From positions 1 to 12,506 of the forward strand of contig DVMK01000190.1 in assembly GCA_018715025.1 (NCBI GenBank): a DNA stretch of 12,506 nt, given 5' to 3'. A program made the translations under genes and the position numbers. This document shows positions 1-5,963 of the stretch, one piece after another. The number at the start of each line of letters is the position of its first letter. Within the stretch, counting starts at the first letter, position 1. The notes under the pieces were generated by a model. It ran no database searches, was not told the origin of the DNA, and was given only the letters and a program-made list of their open reading frames with translations. The stretch is from Candidatus Caccousia avistercoris. GTDB taxonomy: Bacteria > Bacillota > Clostridia > Oscillospirales > Acutalibacteraceae.

Positions 1-629
1 CCCCGGGGCAGCAGGCGGCAGCAGGCGCGCCGGTGCGCGGCCGCCCAGTCGTACCGGGCGCCGGCCCGGGCGCATTCCAGGTCTTTCCCCCTCCGGGGCA
101 GCGGGGGCAGGCGATCTGCCCGGGGGACGCCTCCGCCCTGAAAGCACAGCGCCGCCAGCTGGGCCAGCCCCTCCCCGCGGGAGGCGGAGAGGGCGGCCAC
201 CGGAAGGCCCAGCCGCCGCCCCAGCGCCCCGGGATCCACGCGGATCCCCCGTTTCCCCGCCGCATCCATCCGGTTCAGGGCCACCACCATGGGGATCCCC
301 AGCTCCATCAGCTGCGAGGTGAGGTACAGGCTGCGCTCCAGGCAAACGGCGTCCACCAGGTTGAGGATCAGATCCGGTTTATCCTTTTCCAGGGCGGCGC
401 GGGCCAGCCGCTCCTCGGGGGAATAGGGGGAAAGGGAGTAAACGCCCGGCAGGTCGGCCAGCTCGGCCTGCGCCCCGCCTGGCCCGCGCCACAGCCCTGT
501 TTTCCGCTCTACCGTAAGGCCGGGCCAGTTCCCCACCTGCTGGGAGGAACCGGTCAGCCGGTTGAACAGGGTGGTTTTGCCGCAGTTTGGGTTCCCTGCC
601 AGCACAATGCGCAGGCGCTTCCCGCTCAT
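1..629 (-). CDS. feoB: FeoB-family ferrous iron transport GTPase, N-terminal part (runs off window)
   Basis: The visible 209 residues are the cytosolic G domain of a FeoB-type Fe(II) transporter, whose membrane part would lie beyond the left edge. GTPase motifs are all present: G1 GNPNCGKTT at residues 12-20, the G2 Thr39 region (GLTVERKTG), G3 DLPG at 59-62, G4 NRMD at 119-122, and G5 SAS at 148-150. The stretch LVDAVCLERSLYLT (91-104) is typical of FeoB rather than other small GTPases. In the family a helical GDI domain of roughly 80 residues usually follows G5. Here only about 40 residues separate G5 from the ARYDW motif at 191-195 that normally ends it. The ATG overlaps the spmB stop (ATGA), so translation is probably coupled. 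No feoA is visible. It is sure to be a FeoB-like GTPase; whether it is a full transporter cannot be seen. Confidence 0.88.
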   Translation of the reverse strand, partial: MSGKRLRIVLAGNPNCGKTTLFNRLTGSSQQVGNWPGLTVERKTGLWRGPGGAQAELADLPGVYSLSPYSPEERLARAALEKDKPDLILNLVDAVCLERSLYLTSQLMELGIPMVVALNRMDAAGKRGIRVDPGALGRRLGLPVAALSASRGEGLAQLAALCFQGGGVPRADRLPPLPRRGKDLECARAGARYDWAAAHRRACCRLLPR

Positions 630-1156
630 GCGCCGCCCCCCAGGAACAGCCGCACCGTCCACCCGGCGCACAGGCAGGCGGCCAAATCCCCCGCCAGGGC
701 GGCGGGCAGGGCGTGGTTCTTCTTCCCTATGCCCACGGCCCCGAAATAGACGGCCACGCAGTAGAGGGTGGTTTCGGTGGAACCGGCCAGCACAGAGGCC
801 ACCCGCCCGGCAAAGCTGTCGGCGCCCTGGGAATGGAAAATTTCAGACAGCAGGGCGGTGGCGCCGCTGCCGGAGATTGGCTTCATCAGCGCCAGGGGGA
901 TCACCTCCTCCGGCAGGCCGATGGCCCGGGCTGCCGGAGCCAGCAGGGAGGCTGCCAGCTCCAGCGCGCCGGAGGCGGACAGCATGGAAACCCCCATCAC
1001 CAAACCCACCAGGGTGGGAAGCAGGGAAACGCAGGAGCGTAGCCCCTCCTTCGCCCCGGCGGTGAAGGCGTCGAACACCGGCGCGCGGCGGCACAGGCCG
1101 AACAGCAGAATAACCCCCACAAACAGGGGCGCGGCGTACAGCCCCGCCCTATCCAT
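626..1156 (-). CDS. spmB: Spore maturation protein B (SpmB)
   Basis: A 176-residue integral membrane protein of the Gate/nucleoside-recognition fold family. In Bacillus subtilis SpmA and SpmB are needed for proper spore core dehydration and heat resistance; the transported substrate is not established. Recognisable family signatures are FTAGAKEG (31-38), PISGSGA (93-99) and GSTETTLYC (125-133), with hydrophobic segments near 8-22, 42-60, 115-140 and 150-172. An in-frame ATG six codons upstream (1174) exists. I chose the ATG at 1156 because GGAG lies 7 nt before it and the protein then begins like its homologues. The start overlaps the end of spmA by 8 bp and the stop overlaps the feoB start by 4 bp, so the three genes form one coupled operon. 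Confidence 0.93.
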   Translation of the reverse strand: MDRAGLYAAPLFVGVILLFGLCRRAPVFDAFTAGAKEGLRSCVSLLPTLVGLVMGVSMLSASGALELAASLLAPAARAIGLPEEVIPLALMKPISGSGATALLSEIFHSQGADSFAGRVASVLAGSTETTLYCVAVYFGAVGIGKKNHALPAALAGDLAACLCAGWTVRLFLGGGA

Positions 1157-1721
1157 GCGGCTTCTCCAGCACATAGCAGGCGGCCAGGGCCGCCAGCAGG
1201 GACAAAGCCGAGGTGACCCACACCGCCGGAAGAATGTCGAAGGGGGCCGCAGAGCCGCTGGCAGCCCGCAGGGCCCCCAAAGTGGTGGGCAAAAGCTGCA
1301 GGGAGGCGGTGTTCAGCACCACAAACCGCACCATGGAACGGTCCGCCCCGCCCCCGTTTTCCCTGGCCATGGCTTTCATGGCCGCAATGCCCATAGGGGT
1401 GGCGGCGTTGCCCAGCCCCAGCAGGTTGGCGGCTATGTTCATGCAGATGGCCCGGCCTGCCTCGCTGTCGGTTTCATAGCGGGGAAACAGCCGCCGCACC
1501 ACAGGCCGCAGGGCCCGGTTCAGCAGGGCGGTCAGGCCCCCGGCCTCGGCCACCTTGAGAAGCCCCGTCCAGGCCGCCATAGCCCCCGCCATGGCGAACG
1601 TCAGCTCTACCGCGCGCTGGGAGCCGGAAAAGACGGCGGCAGAAAGCGCCTCCATCCGCCCGGTGGCGGCGGCGCACACCAGGCTGACCAGGATCATCCC
1701 GGCCCAAATCCAATTCAGCAT
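1149..1721 (-). CDS. spmA: Spore maturation protein A (SpmA)
   Basis: A 190-residue membrane protein, partner of SpmB in spore maturation (cortex and core dehydration in B. subtilis). The diagnostic motif NIAANLLGLGNAATPMG is at residues 95-111, and the C-terminal half has further membrane segments (about 135-185). The family length is about 190-200 residues, which matches. The open frame extends 15 codons upstream to 1766, but the ATG at 1721 is preceded by AGGAGG at a 9-10 nt spacing and gives the usual MLNWIW start. It is the first gene of the spmA-spmB-feoB set and is transcribed divergently from abrB. In B. subtilis these genes are expressed during sporulation under sigma-E; only a poor candidate for such a promoter is visible here. 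Confidence 0.94.
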   Translation of the reverse strand: MLNWIWAGMILVSLVCAAATGRMEALSAAVFSGSQRAVELTFAMAGAMAAWTGLLKVAEAGGLTALLNRALRPVVRRLFPRYETDSEAGRAICMNIAANLLGLGNAATPMGIAAMKAMARENGGGADRSMVRFVVLNTASLQLLPTTLGALRAASGSAAPFDILPAVWVTSALSLLAALAACYVLEKPHG

Positions 1722-1809
1722 ACCCTTCCCCTCCTTCCTATGGAAAAATCCTATTGCCCGGCCCAAAAAAATATGCCAAGCCCCCTCAAAAATTTTTTCG
1801 TGGAATGGC

Positions 1810-1838
1810 TTGACAAAATTTCCAAAAAATACTATTAT
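1810..1838 (+). promoter_or_regulatory. Sigma-A promoter of abrB
   Basis: The -35 box TTGACA (1810-1815) and -10 box TATTAT (1833-1838) are separated by exactly 17 bp. The region upstream (1786-1800) is an A-run followed by a T-run, which could act as an UP element. Transcription would start near 1845, giving a leader of about 47 nt before the abrB ATG. Confidence 0.87.
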
Positions 1839-1891
1839 TGATACATACTTACAGGATATGACAGGAAATAAAAGAAAGGGATGCTTTTATC

Positions 1892-2146
1892 ATGAAATCG
1901 ACCGGAATTGTTCGCCCTATTGACAACCTTGGCCGCATTGTCATTCCCACAGAGCTGAGAAGGAACCTGAACATCAACGACAAGGATCCTCTTGAGATTT
2001 TCGTGGATGGCAACTGCATCATCCTGAAGAAATATCAGCCCTCCTGTGTGTTCTGCAACAGCATGGATGATATTTCCACCTACATGGGCTACAATGTCTG
2101 CCGCTCCTGCATGGAGAAGCTGGGCCGGCAGGCCAGGGAAGACTAA
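1892..2146 (+). CDS. abrB: AbrB/SpoVT-family transition-state transcriptional regulator
   Basis: An 84-residue DNA-binding protein. Residues 1-48 form the swapped-hairpin AbrB domain (MKSTGIVRPIDNLGRIVIP, then ELRR and LEIFVDG), nearly the same as B. subtilis AbrB, which represses many stationary-phase and sporulation genes as a dimer or tetramer. The C-terminal half is unlike B. subtilis AbrB: Cys52-x2-Cys55 and Cys70-x2-Cys73, 14 residues apart, look like a small zinc ribbon, a form common in clostridial AbrB. The ribosome binding site (GAAAGGG, 11 nt before the ATG) is only moderate. It is the only plus-strand gene in the window, with its own promoter and terminator, and lies divergent to the sporulation genes spmAB. 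The family call is firm; the targets are not known. Confidence 0.94.
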   Translation: MKSTGIVRPIDNLGRIVIPTELRRNLNINDKDPLEIFVDGNCIILKKYQPSCVFCNSMDDISTYMGYNVCRSCMEKLGRQARED

Positions 2147-2160
2147 GACTTCCCCCGCGT

Positions 2161-2209
2161 GCAAAAAGCCTCCCCCGCCGCCCGATGCGGCTGAGGGGAG
2201 GCTTTTTGC
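2161..2209. terminator. Bidirectional rho-independent terminator between abrB and the dipeptidase gene
   Basis: A perfect 15-bp inverted repeat (GCAAAAAGCCTCCCC at 2161-2175, its exact complement at 2195-2209) encloses an inner GCCGC/GCGGC stem (2177-2181, 2187-2191). Each strand ends the stem in a run of five T, so it can stop transcription from both sides of the convergent pair. Confidence 0.9.
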
Positions 2210-2237
2210 TGTCTGCGGGCTTTTTCCGCTTTGCGGC

Positions 2238-3620
2238 TTACTCTGCAGTGATCATCCGGTACATGGCCTCCAGGCAGATCTGAGCGTGCTGCATGAAACG
2301 GGCGATTTCAAAATGCTCGCCGGTGTTGTGCAGGCGGCGGTCCGGCTCGTCGTCGAAGAAGGGGCCGAAGGCTACCCCGCGGGACTTCAGCGAGCGGGCG
2401 TAGGTGCCGCCGCCGGTGGCGTACAGCTGGGCGGGAACGCCCATAACCGCCTGGTAAGCGTCCTTCAGCAGAGAGATGAAGGGGCTTTCTGCGGGCAGGT
2501 ACAGGGGCTTGGTGTCGTGGCTGGCAGCCAGGGCCAGCCCGGCCTTCTCCGCCTCCCCTTGGATCTGCGCCAGAATCTGCTCCCCGTCCTTCGTCACCGG
2601 GTAGCGGATGTCAAGGCTGAGGGAGGCCTCCCCCGCCCCGAGAGAGACCAGGCCCAGGTTCAGGGTCAGCGGGCCGGACTCGCCGTCCTCCATCTTTACG
2701 CCCAGGGACGCGCCGTCGTATTCCAGCCCGATGGCGCGGTTGGCAAAGGCGATCAGGCTGCCCAGCTGTTCCTCAGAAAACACGCAGGCCAGCAGCTTCA
2801 TCAGGCGGGAGGCGGCGTTTACCCCTTCCTGGGGCTGCATGGCGTGGGAAGCCACGCCTGTGGAGCGCACCACGCCCCCCTCCGGCCTTTCCTCAAAGGC
2901 GAAGCTGCCCTCTGCCGTTTCGGCGGCCTTCTGCAGGGCGGCGAACTGGCCGGGGGTGCAGGCCAGTTCTGCCTCTGCCTTGGCGGGCACCGCGTTCACC
3001 ACGGTGCCTGCCTTCAGGGAACGCACCACGGAGGAATCGTTCCCCCCGGCGCAGATGTCCACCCGAAGGATGCCCTTTTCCCGGTTGCAGATGCCGTACT
3101 CCGCGTCGGGGGTGAAGCCCATGACGGGCAGGGGTTCCTTGGAATAATAGTAGGCCAGGTCTTCGCTGCCGGTTTCCTCCCCCGCGCCGAACACCACGCG
3201 AAGGCGGCGCCTGGCGGGCACGTTTTCATCCTTCAGGGCCTTCAGGCAGTACAGGGCCACAATGGCCTCGCCCTTGTCGTCCGCAGTGCCGCGGCCGTAG
3301 CAGCAGCCGTCCTTTATGACCATGGTGAAGGGGTCCGTCTCCCAGCCCTCCCCGGCGGGGACCACATCCACATGGGCCAGTACGGCGGCGGTTTCCTCCC
3401 CCTGGCCGTACTCGGCATGGCCGGCGTAATTGTCCACATTTTTCACGGTAAGGCCCAGACGCTCTGCCATGGCCAGAACCGCCTGCAGGGCGCGGGTGGA
3501 TTCCCTGCCGAAGGGCATGCCGGGCTCCGCCTGGGAGCGAACGGAGGGGATGCGGATCAGCTCTGCCAGATCCCGCAGGATGTCCTCCTGATACCGGAGA
3601 ATTTTTTCACCAAAACTCAT
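2238..3620 (-). CDS. pepV: M20-family dipeptidase (PepV/Sapep-like)
   Basis: A 460-residue cytosolic zinc dipeptidase that would split dipeptides such as Xaa-His/Xaa-Xaa with a free N-terminus. The M20 metal-site pattern is complete: His83 and Asp85 in HVDVVPAG, Asp114 in GRGTADDKG, Glu148-Glu149 in FGAGEETGSED, Asp172 in FTPDAEYG, and a late His431 in HNTGEH. The residue between the catalytic and lid domains and the overall length match the PepV group (about 465 residues). The frame stays open upstream to 3893, across the neighbouring DUF2752 gene. The ATG at 3620 is chosen because AAGAGG precedes it by about 10 nt and the protein then starts like its homologues. It is the last gene of an operon, 35 bp after the DUF2752 gene. 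Exact substrate range cannot be read from the sequence. Confidence 0.92.
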   Translation of the reverse strand: MSFGEKILRYQEDILRDLAELIRIPSVRSQAEPGMPFGRESTRALQAVLAMAERLGLTVKNVDNYAGHAEYGQGEETAAVLAHVDVVPAGEGWETDPFTMVIKDGCCYGRGTADDKGEAIVALYCLKALKDENVPARRRLRVVFGAGEETGSEDLAYYYSKEPLPVMGFTPDAEYGICNREKGILRVDICAGGNDSSVVRSLKAGTVVNAVPAKAEAELACTPGQFAALQKAAETAEGSFAFEERPEGGVVRSTGVASHAMQPQEGVNAASRLMKLLACVFSEEQLGSLIAFANRAIGLEYDGASLGVKMEDGESGPLTLNLGLVSLGAGEASLSLDIRYPVTKDGEQILAQIQGEAEKAGLALAASHDTKPLYLPAESPFISLLKDAYQAVMGVPAQLYATGGGTYARSLKSRGVAFGPFFDDEPDRRLHNTGEHFEIARFMQHAQICLEAMYRMITAE

Positions 3621-3655
3621 AGCGTTATAACCTCTTTTCTTTGATTCCATCCAGT

Positions 3656-4108
3656 TTACCCAACAAAAAACGGGTTCAGCCCCAGCAGCAGGGCGGCGTT
3701 TTTCCAGAAAAACTGCAGAAACAGCACTGCCACGCCCAGGTACATTCCCTTTTCTATGGGGAAGGTGCGCCCCCGCCGCCGGCAGCGGCGCACCGTTTCC
3801 CACCCCATAAAGGCCAGGTACAGGGCCGCCGCGTAGGGAATGAAGGGGTGCCAGCAGAAGCTGTGCCACACATCCAGCCGCACCAGCGCCCACAGCGCCC
3901 TGGTAGCCCCGCAGCCGGGGCAGAAAAAGCCCGTAAGCCGGTGTACCGGGCAGGGCGGGAAAAGGGTGAGCAGGCCGTCCCCCAGCAGGCGGAAGGCCGG
4001 GAAGGCCAAAAGGAAAACCGGCAGAAGCGCAAGCCCCAGCCGGTAAAACGTATCCTCTGCGGGGCGCTGCCCCTTCCGCTTAGAACCAGTCGTAATAATA
4101 TTCTCCAT
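3656..4108 (-). CDS. DUF2752 membrane protein
   Basis: A 150-residue integral membrane protein with the DUF2752 signature CPVHRLTGFFCPGCGATRA at residues 53-71 (Cys53, Cys63, Cys66). It is followed by ALWALVRLDVW and a WHP in the place where most members have an NP. Hydrophobic segments lie near 22-40, 83-103 and 121-143. The function of the family is unknown; the conserved cysteines suggest a metal or thiol site, which is inference. A TTG codon at 4132 would give eight more residues, but the ATG at 4108 has AGAGGG 11 nt upstream, so I prefer it. The gene overlaps the end of the upstream DUF4190-like gene by 29 bp. DUF2752 proteins often sit beside small TM2/DUF4190-type proteins, as here. 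Confidence 0.87.
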   Translation of the reverse strand: MENIITTGSKRKGQRPAEDTFYRLGLALLPVFLLAFPAFRLLGDGLLTLFPPCPVHRLTGFFCPGCGATRALWALVRLDVWHSFCWHPFIPYAAALYLAFMGWETVRRCRRRGRTFPIEKGMYLGVAVLFLQFFWKNAALLLGLNPFFVG

Positions 4109-4622
4109 ACGCAAGGGAACCCTCTGCGGCAAACAGGATCACCGTAAACAGGATGGAGAACAGAAGGCCGAACACGCCGGTGACGATGCCCGCAATGGCC
4201 ATGCCGCTGCCGCCCTTCTTCTTGGCAAGGCTGACGGCGCCCAGAATGATGGCCACCGCCGACAAAATCCAGGAAATCCACATGCCGCAGCACAGCACCA
4301 GAGAGAGGATGCCGCACACCATAGAGGCGATGGCCATGCCGTTGCTGCCCTGCGGCTGGCCCACCGGCTGGCCTACCGCGTTCCCCTGGTACGGAGGCGG
4401 CGCAGGCTGGTACTGGGGCGCCTGGTACTGGGGCTGCTGGTACTGCGGCGGCTGATATTGGGGAGGCTGGTACTGCTGCTGGGGCGGCTGGTAGGCCGGG
4501 GCAGGCTCCTGCCCTGCGCCGTACTCCTGGCCCTGGGGGGACGGGGAACCGTTCTCTGTGCCCTGGGGCGGGGCTTCGCCGGAACCGCCGGCATTCCAAT
4601 TGTTATTGTTGTCGTAATCCAT
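4080..4622 (-). CDS. DUF4190-like membrane protein with Pro/Gln/Tyr-rich repeat N-terminus
   Basis: 180 residues in two parts. Residues 1-92 are disordered and low in complexity: an Asn run (5-8), then repeats of YQPPQ/YQxPQ (44-73). Residues 93-167 hold the DUF4190 pattern, beginning GMAIASMVCGILSLVLCC and repeating as GMAIAGIVTGVFGLL, each start followed by a membrane segment. The end is acidic and tyrosine rich (YGEYYYDWF). Such proteins are common in Gram-positive bacteria; their role is unknown and an envelope-associated or scaffold function is only inference. The ATG at 4622 has GAGGAGG about 10 nt upstream. It is the first gene of the operon with the DUF2752 gene and pepV, driven by the promoter at 4691-4719. 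Confidence 0.88.
   Translation of the reverse strand: MDYDNNNNWNAGGSGEAPPQGTENGSPSPQGQEYGAGQEPAPAYQPPQQQYQPPQYQPPQYQQPQYQAPQYQPAPPPYQGNAVGQPVGQPQGSNGMAIASMVCGILSLVLCCGMWISWILSAVAIILGAVSLAKKKGGSGMAIAGIVTGVFGLLFSILFTVILFAAEGSLAYGEYYYDWF
4407..4481 (-). repeat. 15-bp tandem repeat coding for YQPPQ-type pentapeptides
   Basis: Five units of 15 bp based on CTGGTACTGGGGCTG (plus-strand reading): 4407-4421, 4422-4436, 4437-4451, 4452-4466 and 4467-4481. They differ at a few positions, mostly in the last three bases. They lie in frame in the DUF4190-like gene, so unit gain or loss would change the length of the N-terminal tail without a frameshift. Confidence 0.85.
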
Positions 4623-4690
4623 AGGCTGTAGCCCTCCTCAAAACGATAAAATACAAGAAATTTCGCACTCAAAGATCTCTGCTCATTACC

Positions 4691-4719
4691 ATTATACGGG
4701 TGGGATATTCCTTTGTCAA
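4691..4719 (-). promoter_or_regulatory. Consensus sigma-A promoter of the DUF4190-DUF2752-pepV operon
   Basis: On the minus strand TTGACA (4714-4719) and TATAAT (4691-4696) are both perfect consensus hexamers with a 17-bp spacer. Transcription would begin near 4684, leaving a leader of about 60 nt before the ATG at 4622. High constitutive expression is expected unless repressed. Confidence 0.92.
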
Positions 4720-4748
4720 GGAGGCAACCCGCGCCCCCGCCGCAGGCC

Positions 4749-5828
4749 CTATTCCTCCAGCACGCGGCCGTTTTTCCCGCGGATCCAGTCAAGGACCAGC
4801 GGCAGATCCCGCTTCCGGAAGCCTGCAAAGTCCAGGTGGTATTTCCGGCCGCTGGCGACCTGGACGGTGAGGGAGCGCACCACGCCGTAGGTTTTTCTGG
4901 GATGCCGGTCTGACACCGCCACCACCTCCTCCAGGGGGATGAGCGTCAGCCTTCCGTTGCTGCGGCAGATGAGGGAATCCGGCAGCAGGTGGGCTTCGCC
5001 GGAGCTGATGCGCACAATGGGGTGAGGCTGCTGGAAATCCCTCAGGAGCCGTTCCTGGCGCTGGGGCGTCAGCCCCTCCAGCACCCGCCGGTACCCCCGG
5101 GTTCCGGCGGCCATCATTTTGCAGAAGGCCACCAGGAACAGGGCGGGCGGGAACAGAAGAATCCAGGGGGACAGGCCGCCCCACGCCGCCAGGTACCCCA
5201 GCGGAAGCAGCAAAAACAGGCAGCAGGCGAGCAGGCGGAGGAATTCGCGAAGGCGGAAATCCCGCACCACGTCAAGGCTTACCGGGCGGCGCACCGGCGG
5301 CTCCTCCCGGGTACGCCGGGGGGGCTCCGGCTCCGGCTCCAAAAGCTCCAGGCGGCTGCCCTTCTGCAGAGAGACGGCCACCCGGCCGCCCGGCTGCAGC
5401 TGCACCCGGTACTCGCCGTTCTTTTCCGCCTGGAAGGAAACCTGGCCAGAGGCCAGGGCGGCCCCGTCCCCTCCCCTGCCCCGGTAAAACAGAACCGTCA
5501 CCGCCGACGGGCCGGGGGCCAGGTAGAAGGCCAGGCCCTTCTCCCCCGCCGGGTGGCGGGAAGCGGGCACGGGGAACGGCGGGGAGGCCTTCCCCTTGCT
5601 GCAGCTCACCCTTCCCCGAAGGGCCGGCCGCCCCTCCTGGTACAGGTACACCAGGGCGGCGCCCGGGTGGCTTTGGGGGAATTTTTTGGCCTTTGCCCTG
5701 GCGCGCCTCTGGTCTGCCCAAACCACCAGAAGGAGGAACAGCACCAGCACCGCCAGGATCAGGGCAATCTCAGGCCCGCTCAGCGGCTTTTCCATAAACG
5801 CCTGTATCTCTTGCATCACTTTGTCCAT
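4749..5828 (-). CDS. Uncharacterised membrane protein with a possible PH-like C-terminal domain
   Basis: 359 residues that I do not recognise. Visible layout: a single membrane helix at 21-38; a region 58-165 rich in short beta-type stretches (LVYLY, GLAFYL, AVTVLFY, YRVQLQPGGRVAVSL); a charged Pro/Glu/Arg linker at 165-190; a membrane hairpin at about 197-215 and 220-238; and a soluble C-terminal part. In the last part the pattern LPDSLICRSNGRLTLIPLEEVVAV, then RSLTVQVASGRKYHLDF, resembles bacterial PH-like/YcxB-type domains; this is a guess from pattern. The beta-rich region would lie between membrane passes, and its side of the membrane is uncertain. AAGGAGG lies 7 nt before the ATG at 5828, a strong start. 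It follows the transketolase terminator, but I see no clear promoter of its own and no clear terminator after it. Confidence 0.85.
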   Translation of the reverse strand: MDKVMQEIQAFMEKPLSGPEIALILAVLVLFLLLVVWADQRRARAKAKKFPQSHPGAALVYLYQEGRPALRGRVSCSKGKASPPFPVPASRHPAGEKGLAFYLAPGPSAVTVLFYRGRGGDGAALASGQVSFQAEKNGEYRVQLQPGGRVAVSLQKGSRLELLEPEPEPPRRTREEPPVRRPVSLDVVRDFRLREFLRLLACCLFLLLPLGYLAAWGGLSPWILLFPPALFLVAFCKMMAAGTRGYRRVLEGLTPQRQERLLRDFQQPHPIVRISSGEAHLLPDSLICRSNGRLTLIPLEEVVAVSDRHPRKTYGVVRSLTVQVASGRKYHLDFAGFRKRDLPLVLDWIRGKNGRVLEE

Positions 5829-5867
5829 TCACCGGCCTCCTTCCCGCCCCGGCGGAAGTACAGGATA

Positions 5868-5916
5868 GAAAAAGCAGGCACCCCTTCCGGCCAAAAGGCC
5901 GTACCAGGGTGTCTGC
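5868..5916 (-). terminator. Rho-independent terminator of the transketolase operon
   Basis: Stem GCAGGCACCC (5874-5883) pairs with GGGTGTCTGC (5907-5916) with one G-U-type mismatch, and holds an inner CGGCC-AAAA-GGCCG hairpin (5888-5901). On the minus strand the stem is followed by five T (5869-5873). It lies about 50 bp past the stop codon of the transketolase C-terminal subunit gene. Confidence 0.82.
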
Positions 5917-5963
5917 CTCCGTCTTGTCTTTCCTCCGGCTTCCTTGCCGGGGCATTACTATTT

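Noticed and set aside
1881..1895. A four-codon leader frame (MLLS) whose TGA overlaps the abrB ATG
   Set aside because: It has no spaced ribosome binding site; GAAAGGG directly touches its ATG, so chance is the simpler reading.
2046..3644. A 532-codon plus-strand open frame antisense to the dipeptidase gene
   Set aside because: It starts inside abrB, crosses the strong terminator, and is the mirror of a gene with a complete M20 metal site.
3621..3893. N-terminal extension of the dipeptidase frame
   Set aside because: It overlaps the DUF2752 gene, has no suitable ribosome binding site, and homologues begin at the inner ATG (3620).
5829..5867. TATCCT on the minus strand as a -10 box for the 4749-5828 gene
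   Set aside because: No -35 at 16-18 bp; the only TTG-type box is about 21 bp away and inside the terminator stem.
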